Of a stretch of 64,000 bases of DNA, positions 30,826 through 42,658 are shown piece by piece. The notes below the pieces were generated by a model. It did no database searches. It worked only from the letters and a program-made list of their open reading frames with translations, and was not told where the DNA came from. Location: positions 62,001 to 126,000 of the forward strand of contig DASVDR010000008.1 of NCBI GenBank assembly GCA_036381015.1, given 5' to 3'. Position 1 is the stretch's first letter. The number at the start of each line of letters is the position of its first letter. The stretch comes from Gammaproteobacteria bacterium (lineage in GTDB: Bacteria > Pseudomonadota > Gammaproteobacteria > Steroidobacterales > Rariloculaceae). Position numbers and translations under genes: made by a program.

Positions 30826-31482
30826 TTACGGATCGAACGTGACGCCGTATCGGTTCCGGTACGAGCGCATCGCCGGCAGATACGCCGCGTACTCCTTGTC
30901 CTCTTCGAGGTGATCGACGAGATCCGTCAGCGTGACGATGCTGTAGATCGGCACGTTCAGCTCGGCCGAGAGCTGCTGCACCGCGGAAATCCGGGTTTTC
31001 GTGCCGACCTCCTCCCGATCGAGCGCGACGAGCACGCCGGCAGGCCGGCCGCCGGCCGCCGCGATGACCTCGAGCGCCTCGCGCACGGCCGTGCCGGCGG
31101 TGATGACGTCGTCGACGATGAAGACCCGTCCGTCGATTCGCGCGCCGATCGTGGCGCCGCCCTCGCCGTGGTCCTTCGCCTCCTTTCTGTTGAAGGCGTA
31201 GGGGTAATCCAGGTCGTGATGCTCGGCGAGCGCCGCGGCCGCCAGCGCGACGAGCGGGATGCCCTTGTAGGCGGGGCCGAACAGCATGTCGAACTCGACG
31301 TCGAGCGCCGCGATCGCCGACGCGTAGCAGCGGCCGAGCTTCGCGGCCGCATAGCCCGTGTTGAACAAGCCGGCATTGAAGAAGTACGGGCTCACGCGCC
31401 CGGACTTGAGCTTGAATTCGCCGAACTGGAGCACGCCGAGCTCGAGCGCAAGCTCCAGAAATTCGGTCTTGTATGCCCGCAT
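30826..31482 (-). CDS. pyrE: Orotate phosphoribosyltransferase
   Basis: A 218-residue enzyme of UMP synthesis that joins orotate and PRPP. The PRPP-binding loop is VFIVDDVITAGTA, with LKSGRVSPYFFNAGLF near the N-terminus and the GPAYKGIPL segment. The ATG at 31480-31482 (MRAYKTEFLELAL) has a GAGG site upstream; a GTG five codons earlier is possible. It is divergent from the AmpG-like transporter. Confidence 0.96.
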   Translation of the reverse strand: MRAYKTEFLELALELGVLQFGEFKLKSGRVSPYFFNAGLFNTGYAAAKLGRCYASAIAALDVEFDMLFGPAYKGIPLVALAAAALAEHHDLDYPYAFNRKEAKDHGEGGATIGARIDGRVFIVDDVITAGTAVREALEVIAAAGGRPAGVLVALDREEVGTKTRISAVQQLSAELNVPIYSIVTLTDLVDHLEEDKEYAAYLPAMRSYRNRYGVTFDP

Positions 31483-31652
31483 CGAATGCCGCCTCACGGG
31501 ACGCTTATCATACCAGCGCTTCGTGCATGCCGATCGATCTTGTGCCGTCGCGAAAGCTCGGCCTTTCTCCTAAAGCAGAGTTGCACGGCGGCAACGCGAA
31601 AGGAAGCTCTTCTCTGGCCAAGGCCGCCGGGATCGCGTACGGTCTACGCCGC

Positions 31653-33035
31653 ATGGGGGGGCAATTCTCAGGAGCACGAGCTTTGAGCGGAGCAGGGCGG
31701 TCGCTCGTCTCCAGCACCAATGGCGTCTGGGCCGCCATCCGTCCATACACCGAGAAGGAATCGCTCGCCGCTTTCTTCGTCGGCATCTCGTCCGGCTTCC
31801 CGTACGCGATGATCGGCGCCACGCTGACCACCCGCCTCGCGCAGGACGGCATCGACAAGCAGACCATCACGGCGTTCAGCCTCGCGTTCCTCGTCTACAA
31901 CCTCAAGATGTTCTGGGCCTGGATCGTCGACGGCGTGCGCCTTCCGCTGCTCGGCAGGCTCGGACACCGCGTGTCGTGGTTGCTTTTCGTCGGCTGCGCC
32001 GTGATCGCCGCGGTCGTGAACCTCGCGCTCGTGGATCCCGCGGCCGGCATCGAAGCCACCGTCATCGCGGCGGTGCTGGTCGGGATCGCCGGCGCCACTT
32101 ACGACATCGTGATCGACGCCTATCGCATCGAGACGCTGAAGCCGTATCAGCTCGGCGTCGGCTCCGGGATGACGCAGTACGGGTGGCGGATCGGCTCGGC
32201 GGCGGCAGGCGCGCTCGCGCTGGTCGTCGCGGCCCGCATGGGCTGGAGCGCGGCCTACGTGATCTGCGCGGCTTTCGCGCTGCCGGCAATGCTGACCGGG
32301 CTCATCGTCGGCGAGCCCGCGCGGCACGTCGTGAGGAACGAGAAGCAGAGCCTTGCCGCCGTGTGGAAGTCCATCGTCGAGCCGTTCACGGAGTTCCTGC
32401 GGCGCTCGGGCGCGTGGCTCGTGCTGGTTTTCATCCTCGTGCACAAGATCGGGGATACGCTCGCGAATCTCACGCTTCGGCTGCTGTTCAACGACCTGGG
32501 TTACAGCAACGACGAGATCGCCCTTTACGATGTCGGGTTCGGGTTCTGGGCCTTCCTCGTCGGCATCTTCATCGGCGGAATCCTCTATACGCGGTTGGGC
32601 CTGAAGCGATCCGTCCTGCTCGCGCTCGTATTGATGTGCGTCTCGAACCTGAGCTTTGCGCTGTTGGCGGCCGCAGGCCACAGCAACCTGGGCCTCGCCG
32701 GGGCCATCGGCTTCGAGAACCTCGCGAGCGGCTACGGCGGGGTCGTCGTCGTCGCGTACTTCTCGGCGCTCTGCAACCTGCAGTTCACGGCCGTGCAATA
32801 CGCGCTGATCTCCGCGGCCGCGAGCGTTCTCGGACGCGTGTTGACCGGGACGACCGCCGGCGGCCTGATCGAGGTCATGGGGTACACGAGCTTTTATCTC
32901 TTGACCACGGTGCTCGCGCTTCCGGGAATCCTGCTGTTCTGGTTCATGATGCGCCGGGGCATGATCGACAGCGCGCTCGGCACGGCCGGCACGGAGAACG
33001 GGACGGGCCGCCCGGGCGGCGGGTCCGAGGGATAG
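31653..33035 (+). CDS. AmpG-like MFS transporter (muropeptide permease family)
   Basis: A 460-residue membrane protein with about twelve to fourteen hydrophobic segments. The opening ESLAAFFVGISSGFPYAM and the DAYRIETL segment after helix four are typical of AmpG. AmpG imports anhydro-muropeptides for cell-wall recycling. The start is uncertain: the ATG at 31653 has no ribosome site, whereas a TTG at 31683 follows AGGAG at good spacing and may be the real start. Whether it transports muropeptides or another solute cannot be told from sequence. Confidence 0.85.
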   Translation: MGGQFSGARALSGAGRSLVSSTNGVWAAIRPYTEKESLAAFFVGISSGFPYAMIGATLTTRLAQDGIDKQTITAFSLAFLVYNLKMFWAWIVDGVRLPLLGRLGHRVSWLLFVGCAVIAAVVNLALVDPAAGIEATVIAAVLVGIAGATYDIVIDAYRIETLKPYQLGVGSGMTQYGWRIGSAAAGALALVVAARMGWSAAYVICAAFALPAMLTGLIVGEPARHVVRNEKQSLAAVWKSIVEPFTEFLRRSGAWLVLVFILVHKIGDTLANLTLRLLFNDLGYSNDEIALYDVGFGFWAFLVGIFIGGILYTRLGLKRSVLLALVLMCVSNLSFALLAAAGHSNLGLAGAIGFENLASGYGGVVVVAYFSALCNLQFTAVQYALISAAASVLGRVLTGTTAGGLIEVMGYTSFYLLTTVLALPGILLFWFMMRRGMIDSALGTAGTENGTGRPGGGSEG

Positions 33036-33100
33036 TCTCGCCGCTGAAGTAGCCCTGTGCGCGCAGCCCGCTTTCGCCGCGGCCGAGCGGGAGCCCAGGG

Positions 33101-33832
33101 TCAGCGGCGCGCGCTCGGAGACGCCGAGGACCGGGTTTTCCGGTAACACAGATCCGCGATGTCGTGGCCCAACCGGCGGCCGCGCCGCTCGAACTTCGTC
33201 GGCGGGCGAAACGCGAGCGGATCGCCGGCGAGCGCTTCGATCGAAACCGGCTCGAAGAAGGGCGACGCGGCGAATGCGGCGCGTGTGTGCTCGGCGTAAT
33301 CCGCCCAGTCGGTCGCGATGTGCATCAAGCCTCCGTGCTTCAGAATCCTGGCGCAGCGGGCCAGGAACTCCGGCTGCACGAGTCGCCGCTTGTGGTGCCG
33401 CTTCTTCGGCCACGGGTCCGGGAAGAAAATCGCGATCGCGTCGATTGCCTCGTCCGGCAGCATCGCATCGATCACCTCCACGACGTCGCGCATGATCACG
33501 CGCACGTTCTCGAGTCGCGCGCGCTCGAGGAGGAGCAGCAGGTGCCCGACGCCGGGCTCGTGGACCTCGACCCCGAGGTAGTCGATCCCGGGATGGTTCG
33601 CGGCCGCCGTGAGCAATGCCTCGCCGTCGCCGAAGCCGATGTCGAGCACGCGCGGCGCATCGCGCCCGAAGACCTCGACCAGGTCGAGCCTGCGCTCCTC
33701 GAACTCGATCCCCCAGCGCGGCCACAGCGTCTCGAGCGCCCGCCGCTGCGCCTCCGTCATGCGCCCCGGCCGCCGCACGAAGCTGCGCACCTTCCGCCGC
33801 GGGAGGCCCTGCGTGCATCTAATCCCGGACAT
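33101..33832 (-). CDS. trmB: tRNA (guanosine(46)-N7)-methyltransferase
   Basis: A 243-residue TrmB. The N-terminal RSFVRRPGRMTEAQRRALE, the SAM motif DIGFGDGEALL, and the catalytic/tRNA-binding FFPDPWPKKRHHKRRL are all clear. It makes m7G46 in tRNA. The start at 33832 lies inside one of the CCGGACAT words of the adjacent short-repeat region. Confidence 0.94.
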   Translation of the reverse strand: MSGIRCTQGLPRRKVRSFVRRPGRMTEAQRRALETLWPRWGIEFEERRLDLVEVFGRDAPRVLDIGFGDGEALLTAAANHPGIDYLGVEVHEPGVGHLLLLLERARLENVRVIMRDVVEVIDAMLPDEAIDAIAIFFPDPWPKKRHHKRRLVQPEFLARCARILKHGGLMHIATDWADYAEHTRAAFAASPFFEPVSIEALAGDPLAFRPPTKFERRGRRLGHDIADLCYRKTRSSASPSARR

Positions 33833-33967
33833 GCGTCATGTACATAGATTGTCAAACATGCATCGAGCGCATCGGCTGCCGGACATGAATTAGGGCGTCG
33901 AGCGCATCGGAGGCCGGACATGGATTCGGACGTTGCGTGCATGCCGGACATGAATACCGGGCATGGT
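33824..33967. repeat. Short imperfect direct repeats around CCGGACATGAAT
   Basis: The word CCGGACATG occurs five times in 144 bases. Two adjacent units of about 36 bp (33861-33897 and 33898-33932) share TCGAGCGCATCGG followed by GCCGGACATG(A/G)ATT. A third partial unit ends at 33955. Upstream of trmB no convincing promoter is seen, so the array may contain control sites or be neutral. Confidence 0.6.
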
Positions 33968-34034
33968 TTCGCCGGCAGCGTAACCGGCCGAGTGGACGGA
34001 GGCCACCCGCCCGGCGCCGGCGCCCCGCGAGATC

Positions 34035-34064
34035 GTGACGGCGCGCGCCGTTGCGCTGTAAAAT
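34035..34064 (+). promoter_or_regulatory. Candidate promoter of tRNA-Gly
   Basis: GTGACG (34035-34040), 18-base spacer, TAAAAT (34059-34064), twelve bases before the mature tRNA 5' end. A GC-rich stretch follows the -10, as usual for stringently controlled tRNA promoters. Confidence 0.5.
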
Positions 34065-34075
34065 CCGGCCATCCG

Positions 34076-34149
34076 GCGGGTGTAGTTCAATGGTAGAACC
34101 TCAGCTTCCCAAGCTGATGACGTGGGTTCGATTCCCATCACCCGCTCCA
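34076..34149 (+). tRNA. tRNA-Gly (anticodon CCC)
   Basis: A 74-nt cloverleaf: acceptor GCGGGTG pairs with CACCCGC, the D-arm is GTTCAATGGTAGAAC, the anticodon stem CAGCT/AGCTG encloses loop TTCCCAA (CCC), and the T-arm is TGGGTTCGATTCCCA. The 3' CCA is encoded. Confidence 0.97.
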
Positions 34150-34518
34150 GCTTCCCGCCGCCGCGCCGGCCGAGCGGGTCCTGCTCACAGCTCCGGCCGT
34201 CGCTGACGAGCGGCCGGATTTCGACCCGCTCCCCCGACTCGACGCGCAGCCGCGCCGACGCGTCGCCGCCGCGCGACAATTCGTGACGCATGCGCCGCAA
34301 GGCGGCCGACGACTCGACCAGGCCGGGTCTGGCACTTCGTTTCCGCTTGCGGGATACTCCCTCGCCGTACCCGCGCCTCACCTTACTAGACGGCGTAGCG
34401 ATCCGACGCAGCAGCGCGGCTCGTTTGCGAGCACGAATTCTCGCGAGCGCCGGCTCGCGCGGTCGAAACGGCGAGCGAGCGCGGAGACGGAGGAGAAAAG
34501 CCAGGGGCAGGCGAATCC
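34150..34518. other. Intergenic region between tRNA-Gly and NarL-type regulator, no gene seen
   Basis: 369 bp without a credible gene. Open frames crossing it are antisense to the tRNA or lack start signals. No clear terminator or promoter was identified. Confidence 0.5.
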
Positions 34519-35193
34519 ATGAGCAACATGGAGCAGGCGAGCAGCCGCGAGCGCAGGGTATACATCGTCGACGATCACCCGATCGTCAGGAAAGGTTTGG
34601 CCGAGCTTCTCGAGCAGGAGCCGGACCTGACCGTTTGCGGCGAGGCGGCCGACGTCCGCGAGGCGCGCGTCGGCCTCAGTGAGGCTCGCCCGGACGTCGT
34701 GATCCTCGACCTTTCACTGAACGACAGCGACGGCCTCGAGCTCATCAAGGAGATTCGAGCCAAATACGGTCAGCTTCCGGTGCTCGTGCTGTCGATGCAC
34801 GACGAGACGATCTACGCCGAGCGCCTGCTGAGCGCCGGGGCGAACGGCTACATCATGAAGCACGCGGGCAGCGATCAGCTCATCGTCGCGCTGCGGCGGG
34901 TGCTCAGCGGCGGCGTGTATGTCAGCGAGCGGATCGGCGCGAGCATGATCGAGCGCTTCGCGGCCGCGCGGCGCAAGCACGCGATCGATCCGATCGAGCG
35001 CTTGAGCAACCGCGAGGTGCAGGTGCTGAACCTGATCGGGCGGGGCAAGAGCACCCGCGAGATTGCGAGCGATCTCAGCCTCAGCGTGAAGACGATCGAG
35101 TCGCACCGGCAGCGCATCAAGAAGAAGCTGAGCCTGGACAGCTCGCCGCGGCTCGTGCAGTTCGCCGTGAACTGGTACGCGCGCCAGGATTGA
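34519..35193 (+). CDS. NarL/FixJ family response regulator
   Basis: A 224-residue regulator. The receiver domain has VDDHP near 16-20, phospho-acceptor Asp in VVILDLSLND, switch residues LSMHDE and Lys in YIMKHA. A LuxR-type helix-turn-helix fills the C-terminus (LSNREVQVLNLIGRGKSTRE; SLSVKTIESHR). No sensor kinase is adjacent, so it is an orphan in this window and its signal is unknown. It is flanked by tRNA-Gly and the AsmA gene. Confidence 0.92.
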   Translation: MSNMEQASSRERRVYIVDDHPIVRKGLAELLEQEPDLTVCGEAADVREARVGLSEARPDVVILDLSLNDSDGLELIKEIRAKYGQLPVLVLSMHDETIYAERLLSAGANGYIMKHAGSDQLIVALRRVLSGGVYVSERIGASMIERFAAARRKHAIDPIERLSNREVQVLNLIGRGKSTREIASDLSLSVKTIESHRQRIKKKLSLDSSPRLVQFAVNWYARQD

Positions 35194-35371
35194 CGGCACA
35201 CGGCCGTCGGTCATGCGCCCGCGGGGCCGCCCGCGTCGCCAGGGGCCGGTGCCGAGCGGAACCAGCGCCCCCAGCCCGTAAGCAAACCGGGGATCGGATC
35301 CCCTTCCGGCGGCAGATTTGAGCCCGCCGGGCTGCTACGATGGTCGCCTGACGGTCCACAGGTCCAGAGCC

Positions 35372-37477
35372 ATGGGTCGATTACTCAAGCTTATCGGCAT
35401 CGTCGTCGCGGCCGTCGTCGTGCTGCTCATCGTCGCTGTCGCGGGCGTGAGCCTGCTCGTCGACCCGAACGACTACAAGGACGAGATCGCGGCGGCCGTG
35501 GCGAACGCCACCGGACGCGAGCTTACGCTCGAGGGCGATCTCGAGCTCGACGTCTTTCCGTCCCTTCGCATATCGCTCGGCAATGCGCGCTTGAGCAACG
35601 CCGAAGGGTTCGGCGAGCGGCCTTTCGCCGAAATCTCCGGCGCCGCGCTCGAGCTCGAGCTGCTGCCGCTGCTCTCGCGACGGATCGCGATCGGCGAGGC
35701 CGAGCTCACCGGTCTCGTGTTGAACCTCGCGCGCGATGCGCAAGGCCGGAACAACTGGCAGGACCTCGGCGGCGGCGGTGCCGGCGCGGCCGAGCCGGCG
35801 CCGGCTACCGAGGAAGGCGGCGGGGTCGGCGCCGTCGACCTGAACGTCGACGTCCTGCGGATCACCGACTCCGAGGTCACGTGGACCGACGCGGCGAGCG
35901 ACAGCGAGTGGACGCTCGGCAACTTCAATCTCGAGGCATCGGGCTTCGGTCCCGACGTCGCGTTCCCGGTCACGATGGACTTCACGCTGTCGGGCGAGGC
36001 TGTGAACGTCGCCGTCGGCGTCGAGACGCGCGCCACGCTCTCGCTCGCGGAGAATGCGTATCGCCTCGACGACCTCGCAGTCACCCTCGCCGGGGAAGGC
36101 GCGGGCTGGCCCGGCGGCGAGGGTGAAGCGCGGCTCAGCTTCGCGACGTTCGCTGCGAACCTGAACGAGGAGACGCTCGATCTCGACCAGCTCACGCTCG
36201 AGTTTCTCGGCGTCACCGCGCACGGCTCCCTCGAGGGGAGCGGCGTTCTGAGCGACCTCGCGCTGACCGGCAACGTGCAGATCGAGACCTTCGATCCCAG
36301 CGCGCTGCTCGAAACCTTCGACGCGGCCGTCGAGACCGCCGATCCGAGCGTGTTGAAGAGCGCCTCCGCCGAGGCCACGTTCGTCTACGATGCCGACCAG
36401 ATCGGCCTGCAGGACATGCGGCTCGCTCTCGACGACTCGCAGCTCGTCGGCAGCGTCGGGCTGCAGAACGAGTCGATCCGTTTCGATCTCGCCGTCGATC
36501 GGATCAACATCGACCGCTACTTGCCGCCGGCCGCGGAGGAAACCGAGGCGCCGGCCGAAGAGGGCTCGCTCGACGAGGTGGATCTGCCGCTGGACGCGCT
36601 CCGCACGCTCGACGCGGCCGGGTCGCTCGAGTTCGGCGAGGCGCAGTTTGCCGGGCTCACGCTCACGGATGCCGCGTTCATGCTCGAAGCGGGCGACGGC
36701 GAGGTGCGGCTGACGCCGAGCGCGAGCCTTTACGGCGGCGAGCTCGCGGCCGACATCCGGATCACGGTCGAGCAAGACGCGGCGCGCGCGGCGCTCGAGT
36801 CCGAGCTCACGAACGTCGATATGCTGCCGCTCGGCCGCGATCTCCTCGACTCCGAGATGGTGTCCGGGCGCGGCAATCTCAGGCTGAACCTCACGACGGC
36901 GGGCTCGAACGTCGGCCAGATGCGCCGCGATCTCGACGGCGACGTCGCGTTCGACTTGTCCGACGGCGCGTGGGAAGGCTTCGACCTGTGGTTCGAGCTG
37001 GTCCGCGCGCGCAGCGTGTTCGAGGGCGAGGGGCGGCCGGAGCGGCCGGAAGGGGAGCGGCGCACGCCGTTCTCGTCCGTTTCGGCCTCTGGCGTCGTGC
37101 AGGACGCGATTCTGACGAACGAGGACCTGAACGCGACGCTGCCGTTCATGACCGTCGACGGCCAGGGTACGGTCAATCTGCTGACCGACGCGCTCGACTT
37201 CGATGTCGTCGCGACGTTCGTCGACGGCCCGCAGCTTCAGTCCTCGCCGCTGATGGCGGATCTCGCCGGCGATCAGCTGCCCCTCGAGGTCGGCGGCACG
37301 CTCGCCGCGCCCTCGGTGGTGCCGGACTTCGCGGCGATGGTCCGCGCCGAGGCGGAGGAGGCCGTCAGCGAGCGCGTGCAGGAGGAGCGCAGCGAGGCCG
37401 AGGAGCGCGTCGAGCAGGAGGCCGACGAGGCACGCGAGGAGCTGCGCGAACGGCTGCGCGGGCTTCTCGATCGGTGA
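35372..37477 (+). CDS. AsmA family protein
   Basis: A 701-residue envelope protein. A single N-terminal membrane helix (LIGIVVAAVVVLLIVAVAG) is followed by DPNDYKDEIAAAVANATGRELTLEG, typical of AsmA, a long beta-rich periplasmic body, and the AsmA_2-like C-terminal region ending LGGT-type repeats. A charged coiled coil rich in Glu and Arg forms the tail (EAEEAVSERVQEERSEAEER). Family members are thought to be bridge-like lipid transport proteins. Start ATG 35372. It precedes an SRPBCC gene and mutY-yggX in an apparent operon. Confidence 0.9.
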   Translation: MGRLLKLIGIVVAAVVVLLIVAVAGVSLLVDPNDYKDEIAAAVANATGRELTLEGDLELDVFPSLRISLGNARLSNAEGFGERPFAEISGAALELELLPLLSRRIAIGEAELTGLVLNLARDAQGRNNWQDLGGGGAGAAEPAPATEEGGGVGAVDLNVDVLRITDSEVTWTDAASDSEWTLGNFNLEASGFGPDVAFPVTMDFTLSGEAVNVAVGVETRATLSLAENAYRLDDLAVTLAGEGAGWPGGEGEARLSFATFAANLNEETLDLDQLTLEFLGVTAHGSLEGSGVLSDLALTGNVQIETFDPSALLETFDAAVETADPSVLKSASAEATFVYDADQIGLQDMRLALDDSQLVGSVGLQNESIRFDLAVDRINIDRYLPPAAEETEAPAEEGSLDEVDLPLDALRTLDAAGSLEFGEAQFAGLTLTDAAFMLEAGDGEVRLTPSASLYGGELAADIRITVEQDAARAALESELTNVDMLPLGRDLLDSEMVSGRGNLRLNLTTAGSNVGQMRRDLDGDVAFDLSDGAWEGFDLWFELVRARSVFEGEGRPERPEGERRTPFSSVSASGVVQDAILTNEDLNATLPFMTVDGQGTVNLLTDALDFDVVATFVDGPQLQSSPLMADLAGDQLPLEVGGTLAAPSVVPDFAAMVRAEAEEAVSERVQEERSEAEERVEQEADEAREELRERLRGLLDR

Positions 37478-37490
37478 ACGGAGACGGTTC

Positions 37491-38114
37491 ATGCTGAGAG
37501 GCGTCTTCCTGATCGCGGCGGCCGCGGTGAGCCTTCCGGCCTCGTCCGCCGAGATTCACTCCCTCGACATCACGCGCGAGAGCGGCCGCTACGAGCTCAC
37601 GGCCGAGACCCACATGGCTGCGCCTCCGGACGCGATCTTCGAGGTTCTCGTCGACTACGAGGACGGCCGGTACCGGCGCATTTCGAGCGTCTACAAGGAA
37701 AGCGACTACTTGACCCCCGCTCCCGACGGCACGCCGATCGTGTACACGCGGATCAAGGGATGCTTGCTCTTCTTCTGCAAGAGCATGCGGCTCGTCGAGC
37801 GTCTCGAGGCCGAGGCGCCCAACTACATCCGCACCACGGGGCTGCCCGAGCGCAGCGACTTCTCGTACAGCCGCTCGGAGTGGATGCTCGAGCCGACGGC
37901 GGACGGAACCGACGTCACTTACCGGCTCGTGCTGGAGCCCGATTTCTGGATTCCGCCCGTGATCGGGCCGTTGCTGCTCAAGAAGACGCTGATGCACGGC
38001 GGGCCGCGCGTGCTCCGGCGGATCGAGCGGCTCGCGCGCGGGCTGCCGTCCGGGCTCGAGCCGGAAGGCGTGGAGCCGTCGAGCCTCGAGACGACGACCG
38101 CCGCCGCGCCATGA
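37491..38114 (+). CDS. Secreted SRPBCC (START-like) domain protein
   Basis: A 207-residue protein with an N-terminal signal peptide ([20 protein letters not shown]) and a START/SRPBCC-type fold ([47 protein letters not shown]). The fold binds hydrophobic ligands; none can be named. Export to the periplasm beside an AsmA lipid-bridge protein suggests a lipid-related role, as inference. It follows AsmA by 13 bp and overlaps mutY by four bases. Confidence 0.82.
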   Translation: MLRGVFLIAAAAVSLPASSAEIHSLDITRESGRYELTAETHMAAPPDAIFEVLVDYEDGRYRRISSVYKESDYLTPAPDGTPIVYTRIKGCLLFFCKSMRLVERLEAEAPNYIRTTGLPERSDFSYSRSEWMLEPTADGTDVTYRLVLEPDFWIPPVIGPLLLKKTLMHGGPRVLRRIERLARGLPSGLEPEGVEPSSLETTTAAAP

Positions 38115-39232
38115 GCGCTTCCGCCGCGCGCCCGGCGCTTGCGCCGGCCACGGACGACTTCGCCCGCCGCCTGCTCGACTGGTTCGACCGCTGCGGCCGC
38201 CATGATCTGCCGTGGCAGAAACACCGCACCGCGTATGCGGTCTGGGTGTCGGAGATCATGCTCCAGCAGACTCAGGTCGCGACCGTGATCCCGTACTTCG
38301 AGCGGTTCGTCGCGCGCTTTCCGACGGTGCACGCGCTCGCGAACGCGCCGCTCGACGACGTGCTCGCGCTCTGGTCCGGGCTCGGCTACTACGCCCGCGC
38401 CCGCAACCTCCACCGCGCCGCGTGCATCGTCGTGGAGCGCTTCGGCGGCGAGCTGCCGCTCTCGATCGATGCACTGGCGGGCCTGCCCGGCATCGGCCGC
38501 TCCACGGCCGGTGCGATCCTCGCGCAGGCGCACGGGCTCAGGCATCCGATCCTCGACGGCAACGCGAGACGCGTGCTCGCGCGCTATCACGCGATCGAGG
38601 GCCGGCCCGGCGAGCGCGACGTCGAGCGCACGTTGTGGTCGCTCGCGGAGGCGCACACGCCGGCCGAGCGCGTCGCGGACTACACGCAGGCGATCATGGA
38701 TCTCGGCGCGACGCTCTGCGTGCGCCGGCGGCCGGCTTGCACGGTGTGCCCCGTCGTCGAGGGTTGCCGGGCATGCGCGCTCGGGATTCAACCACGGCTG
38801 CCGTCGCCGCGCCGCAAGCGCGAGCGGCCGCGCAGGCGCAAGGCCGTGCTCGTGATCGAGGCGCCGGACCGCGGCGTGCTGCTCGAGCGGCGGCCAGAGC
38901 GCGGCATCTGGGGTGGGCTCTACAGCTTGCCGGAGCTCGCCGAAGGCGACAGCGCCGCGGACTGGTGCCGGAGGCGTCTCGGCATCGTGCCCGCGAGCGA
39001 GCGCGCGCTCCCGTGCATCGAGCATGCGTTCACGCACTTCGATCTCGAGATGGCGCCGTGCTGGGTGAGGCTCGCTACGGATTGCCGCATCGTCATGGAA
39101 TCGGAGAACCTGCTTTGGTATAACGCAGCGGCGCCATCGAGCGTCGGCATCGCGGCGCCGATCAAGGCGCTGCTCGAAACGCTGCCGGAGCACGGCAAGG
39201 AGAGTGCGTGGCCCGAACCGTCCACTGCGTAG
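38111..39232 (+). CDS. mutY: Adenine DNA glycosylase MutY
   Basis: A 373-residue enzyme that removes A opposite 8-oxoG. The catalytic Glu is E48 in [10 protein letters not shown], the HhH motif is [10 protein letters not shown], the catalytic Asp is in [10 protein letters not shown], and the 4Fe-4S loop has Cys spacing x6-x2-x5 ([17 protein letters not shown]). A NUDIX-like 8-oxoG recognition domain forms the C-terminus. The last 25 bases overlap yggX. With mutM in the same window, two of the three GO-system genes are here. Confidence 0.95.
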   Translation: MSASAARPALAPATDDFARRLLDWFDRCGRHDLPWQKHRTAYAVWVSEIMLQQTQVATVIPYFERFVARFPTVHALANAPLDDVLALWSGLGYYARARNLHRAACIVVERFGGELPLSIDALAGLPGIGRSTAGAILAQAHGLRHPILDGNARRVLARYHAIEGRPGERDVERTLWSLAEAHTPAERVADYTQAIMDLGATLCVRRRPACTVCPVVEGCRACALGIQPRLPSPRRKRERPRRRKAVLVIEAPDRGVLLERRPERGIWGGLYSLPELAEGDSAADWCRRRLGIVPASERALPCIEHAFTHFDLEMAPCWVRLATDCRIVMESENLLWYNAAAPSSVGIAAPIKALLETLPEHGKESAWPEPSTA

Positions 39233-39474
39233 TGCTGGGCACGGAAGCCGAAGGCCTGGACCGGCCTCCGTATCCGGGCGACCTCGGCCAAAGGATTTAC
39301 GAGAACGTCTCGAAGCTCGCGTGGCAGCGCTGGCTGATGCACCAGACGATGCTGATCAACGAGTACCGGCTCTCGCCTGTCGAGCCGCAGGCCCGCCGGT
39401 TCCTCGAGCGCGAGATGGAGAAGTTCTTTTTCGGCGAAGGCTCGCAGAAGCCGCCGGACTACCGGCCGGAGTAG
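39208..39474 (+). CDS. yggX: Oxidative damage protection protein YggX (Fe(2+)-trafficking protein)
   Basis: An 88-residue cytoplasmic protein with the YggX hallmarks: [41 protein letters not shown] and MEKFFFGEG. It protects iron-sulfur proteins from oxidative damage and may traffic Fe2+. It starts at GTG 39208 inside the mutY 3' end, and mutY-yggX pairing is conserved in gammaproteobacteria. It ends next to the largest repeat cluster. Confidence 0.94.
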   Translation: MARTVHCVVLGTEAEGLDRPPYPGDLGQRIYENVSKLAWQRWLMHQTMLINEYRLSPVEPQARRFLEREMEKFFFGEGSQKPPDYRPE

Positions 39475-39478
39475 CGGC

Positions 39479-39628
39479 GAAAAAGGTGTGCGAAAAAAAG
39501 GTGTCAGACACCTTTTTCTCGAGATACCGACGGGTACTGGCCGGCAAAAAGGTGTCAGACACCTTTTTCGCCACGGGCCGAAAAGGCGTCAGACACGTTT
39601 TCCTGTCGGCGAAAAAGGTGTCAGACAC

Positions 39629-39630
<2 letters not shown>
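39479..39630. repeat. GGTGTCAGACACC palindromic repeat, locus 4 (four units plus a fragment)
   Basis: A fragment (39479-39490) is followed by a perfect unit with A and T tracts (39493-39517), a second perfect unit (39546-39568), a diverged unit GGCGTCAGACACG (39581-39601) and a last unit GGTGTCAGACACC (39612-39630). The last unit runs into the acs stop codon. The cluster occupies the whole convergent gap between yggX and acs. Confidence 0.88.
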
Positions 39631-41572
<1,942 letters not shown>

Positions 41573-41642
41573 GGTCGGGATAATAGACCGAGGCCGCGAC
41601 GTTTTCAGCCTGCCGGCGCCAAGGGGGCCCCCCGCCCCGCCG

Positions 41643-42617
<975 letters not shown>

Positions 42618-42658
42618 GCGATGATCCTTTGCCGGCTTGCGCGCCGGCGGCCGGCGGG

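Noticed and set aside
33890-34381. Minus-strand frame containing MGIEPTSSAWEAEVLPLNYTR
   Set aside because: This is the familiar artefact from translating a tRNA-Gly gene in antisense; the tRNA explains it.
35381-37492. A 703-residue minus-strand frame opposite AsmA
   Set aside because: AsmA on the plus strand has a membrane helix, family motifs and proper spacing to neighbours; the antisense product is low-complexity.
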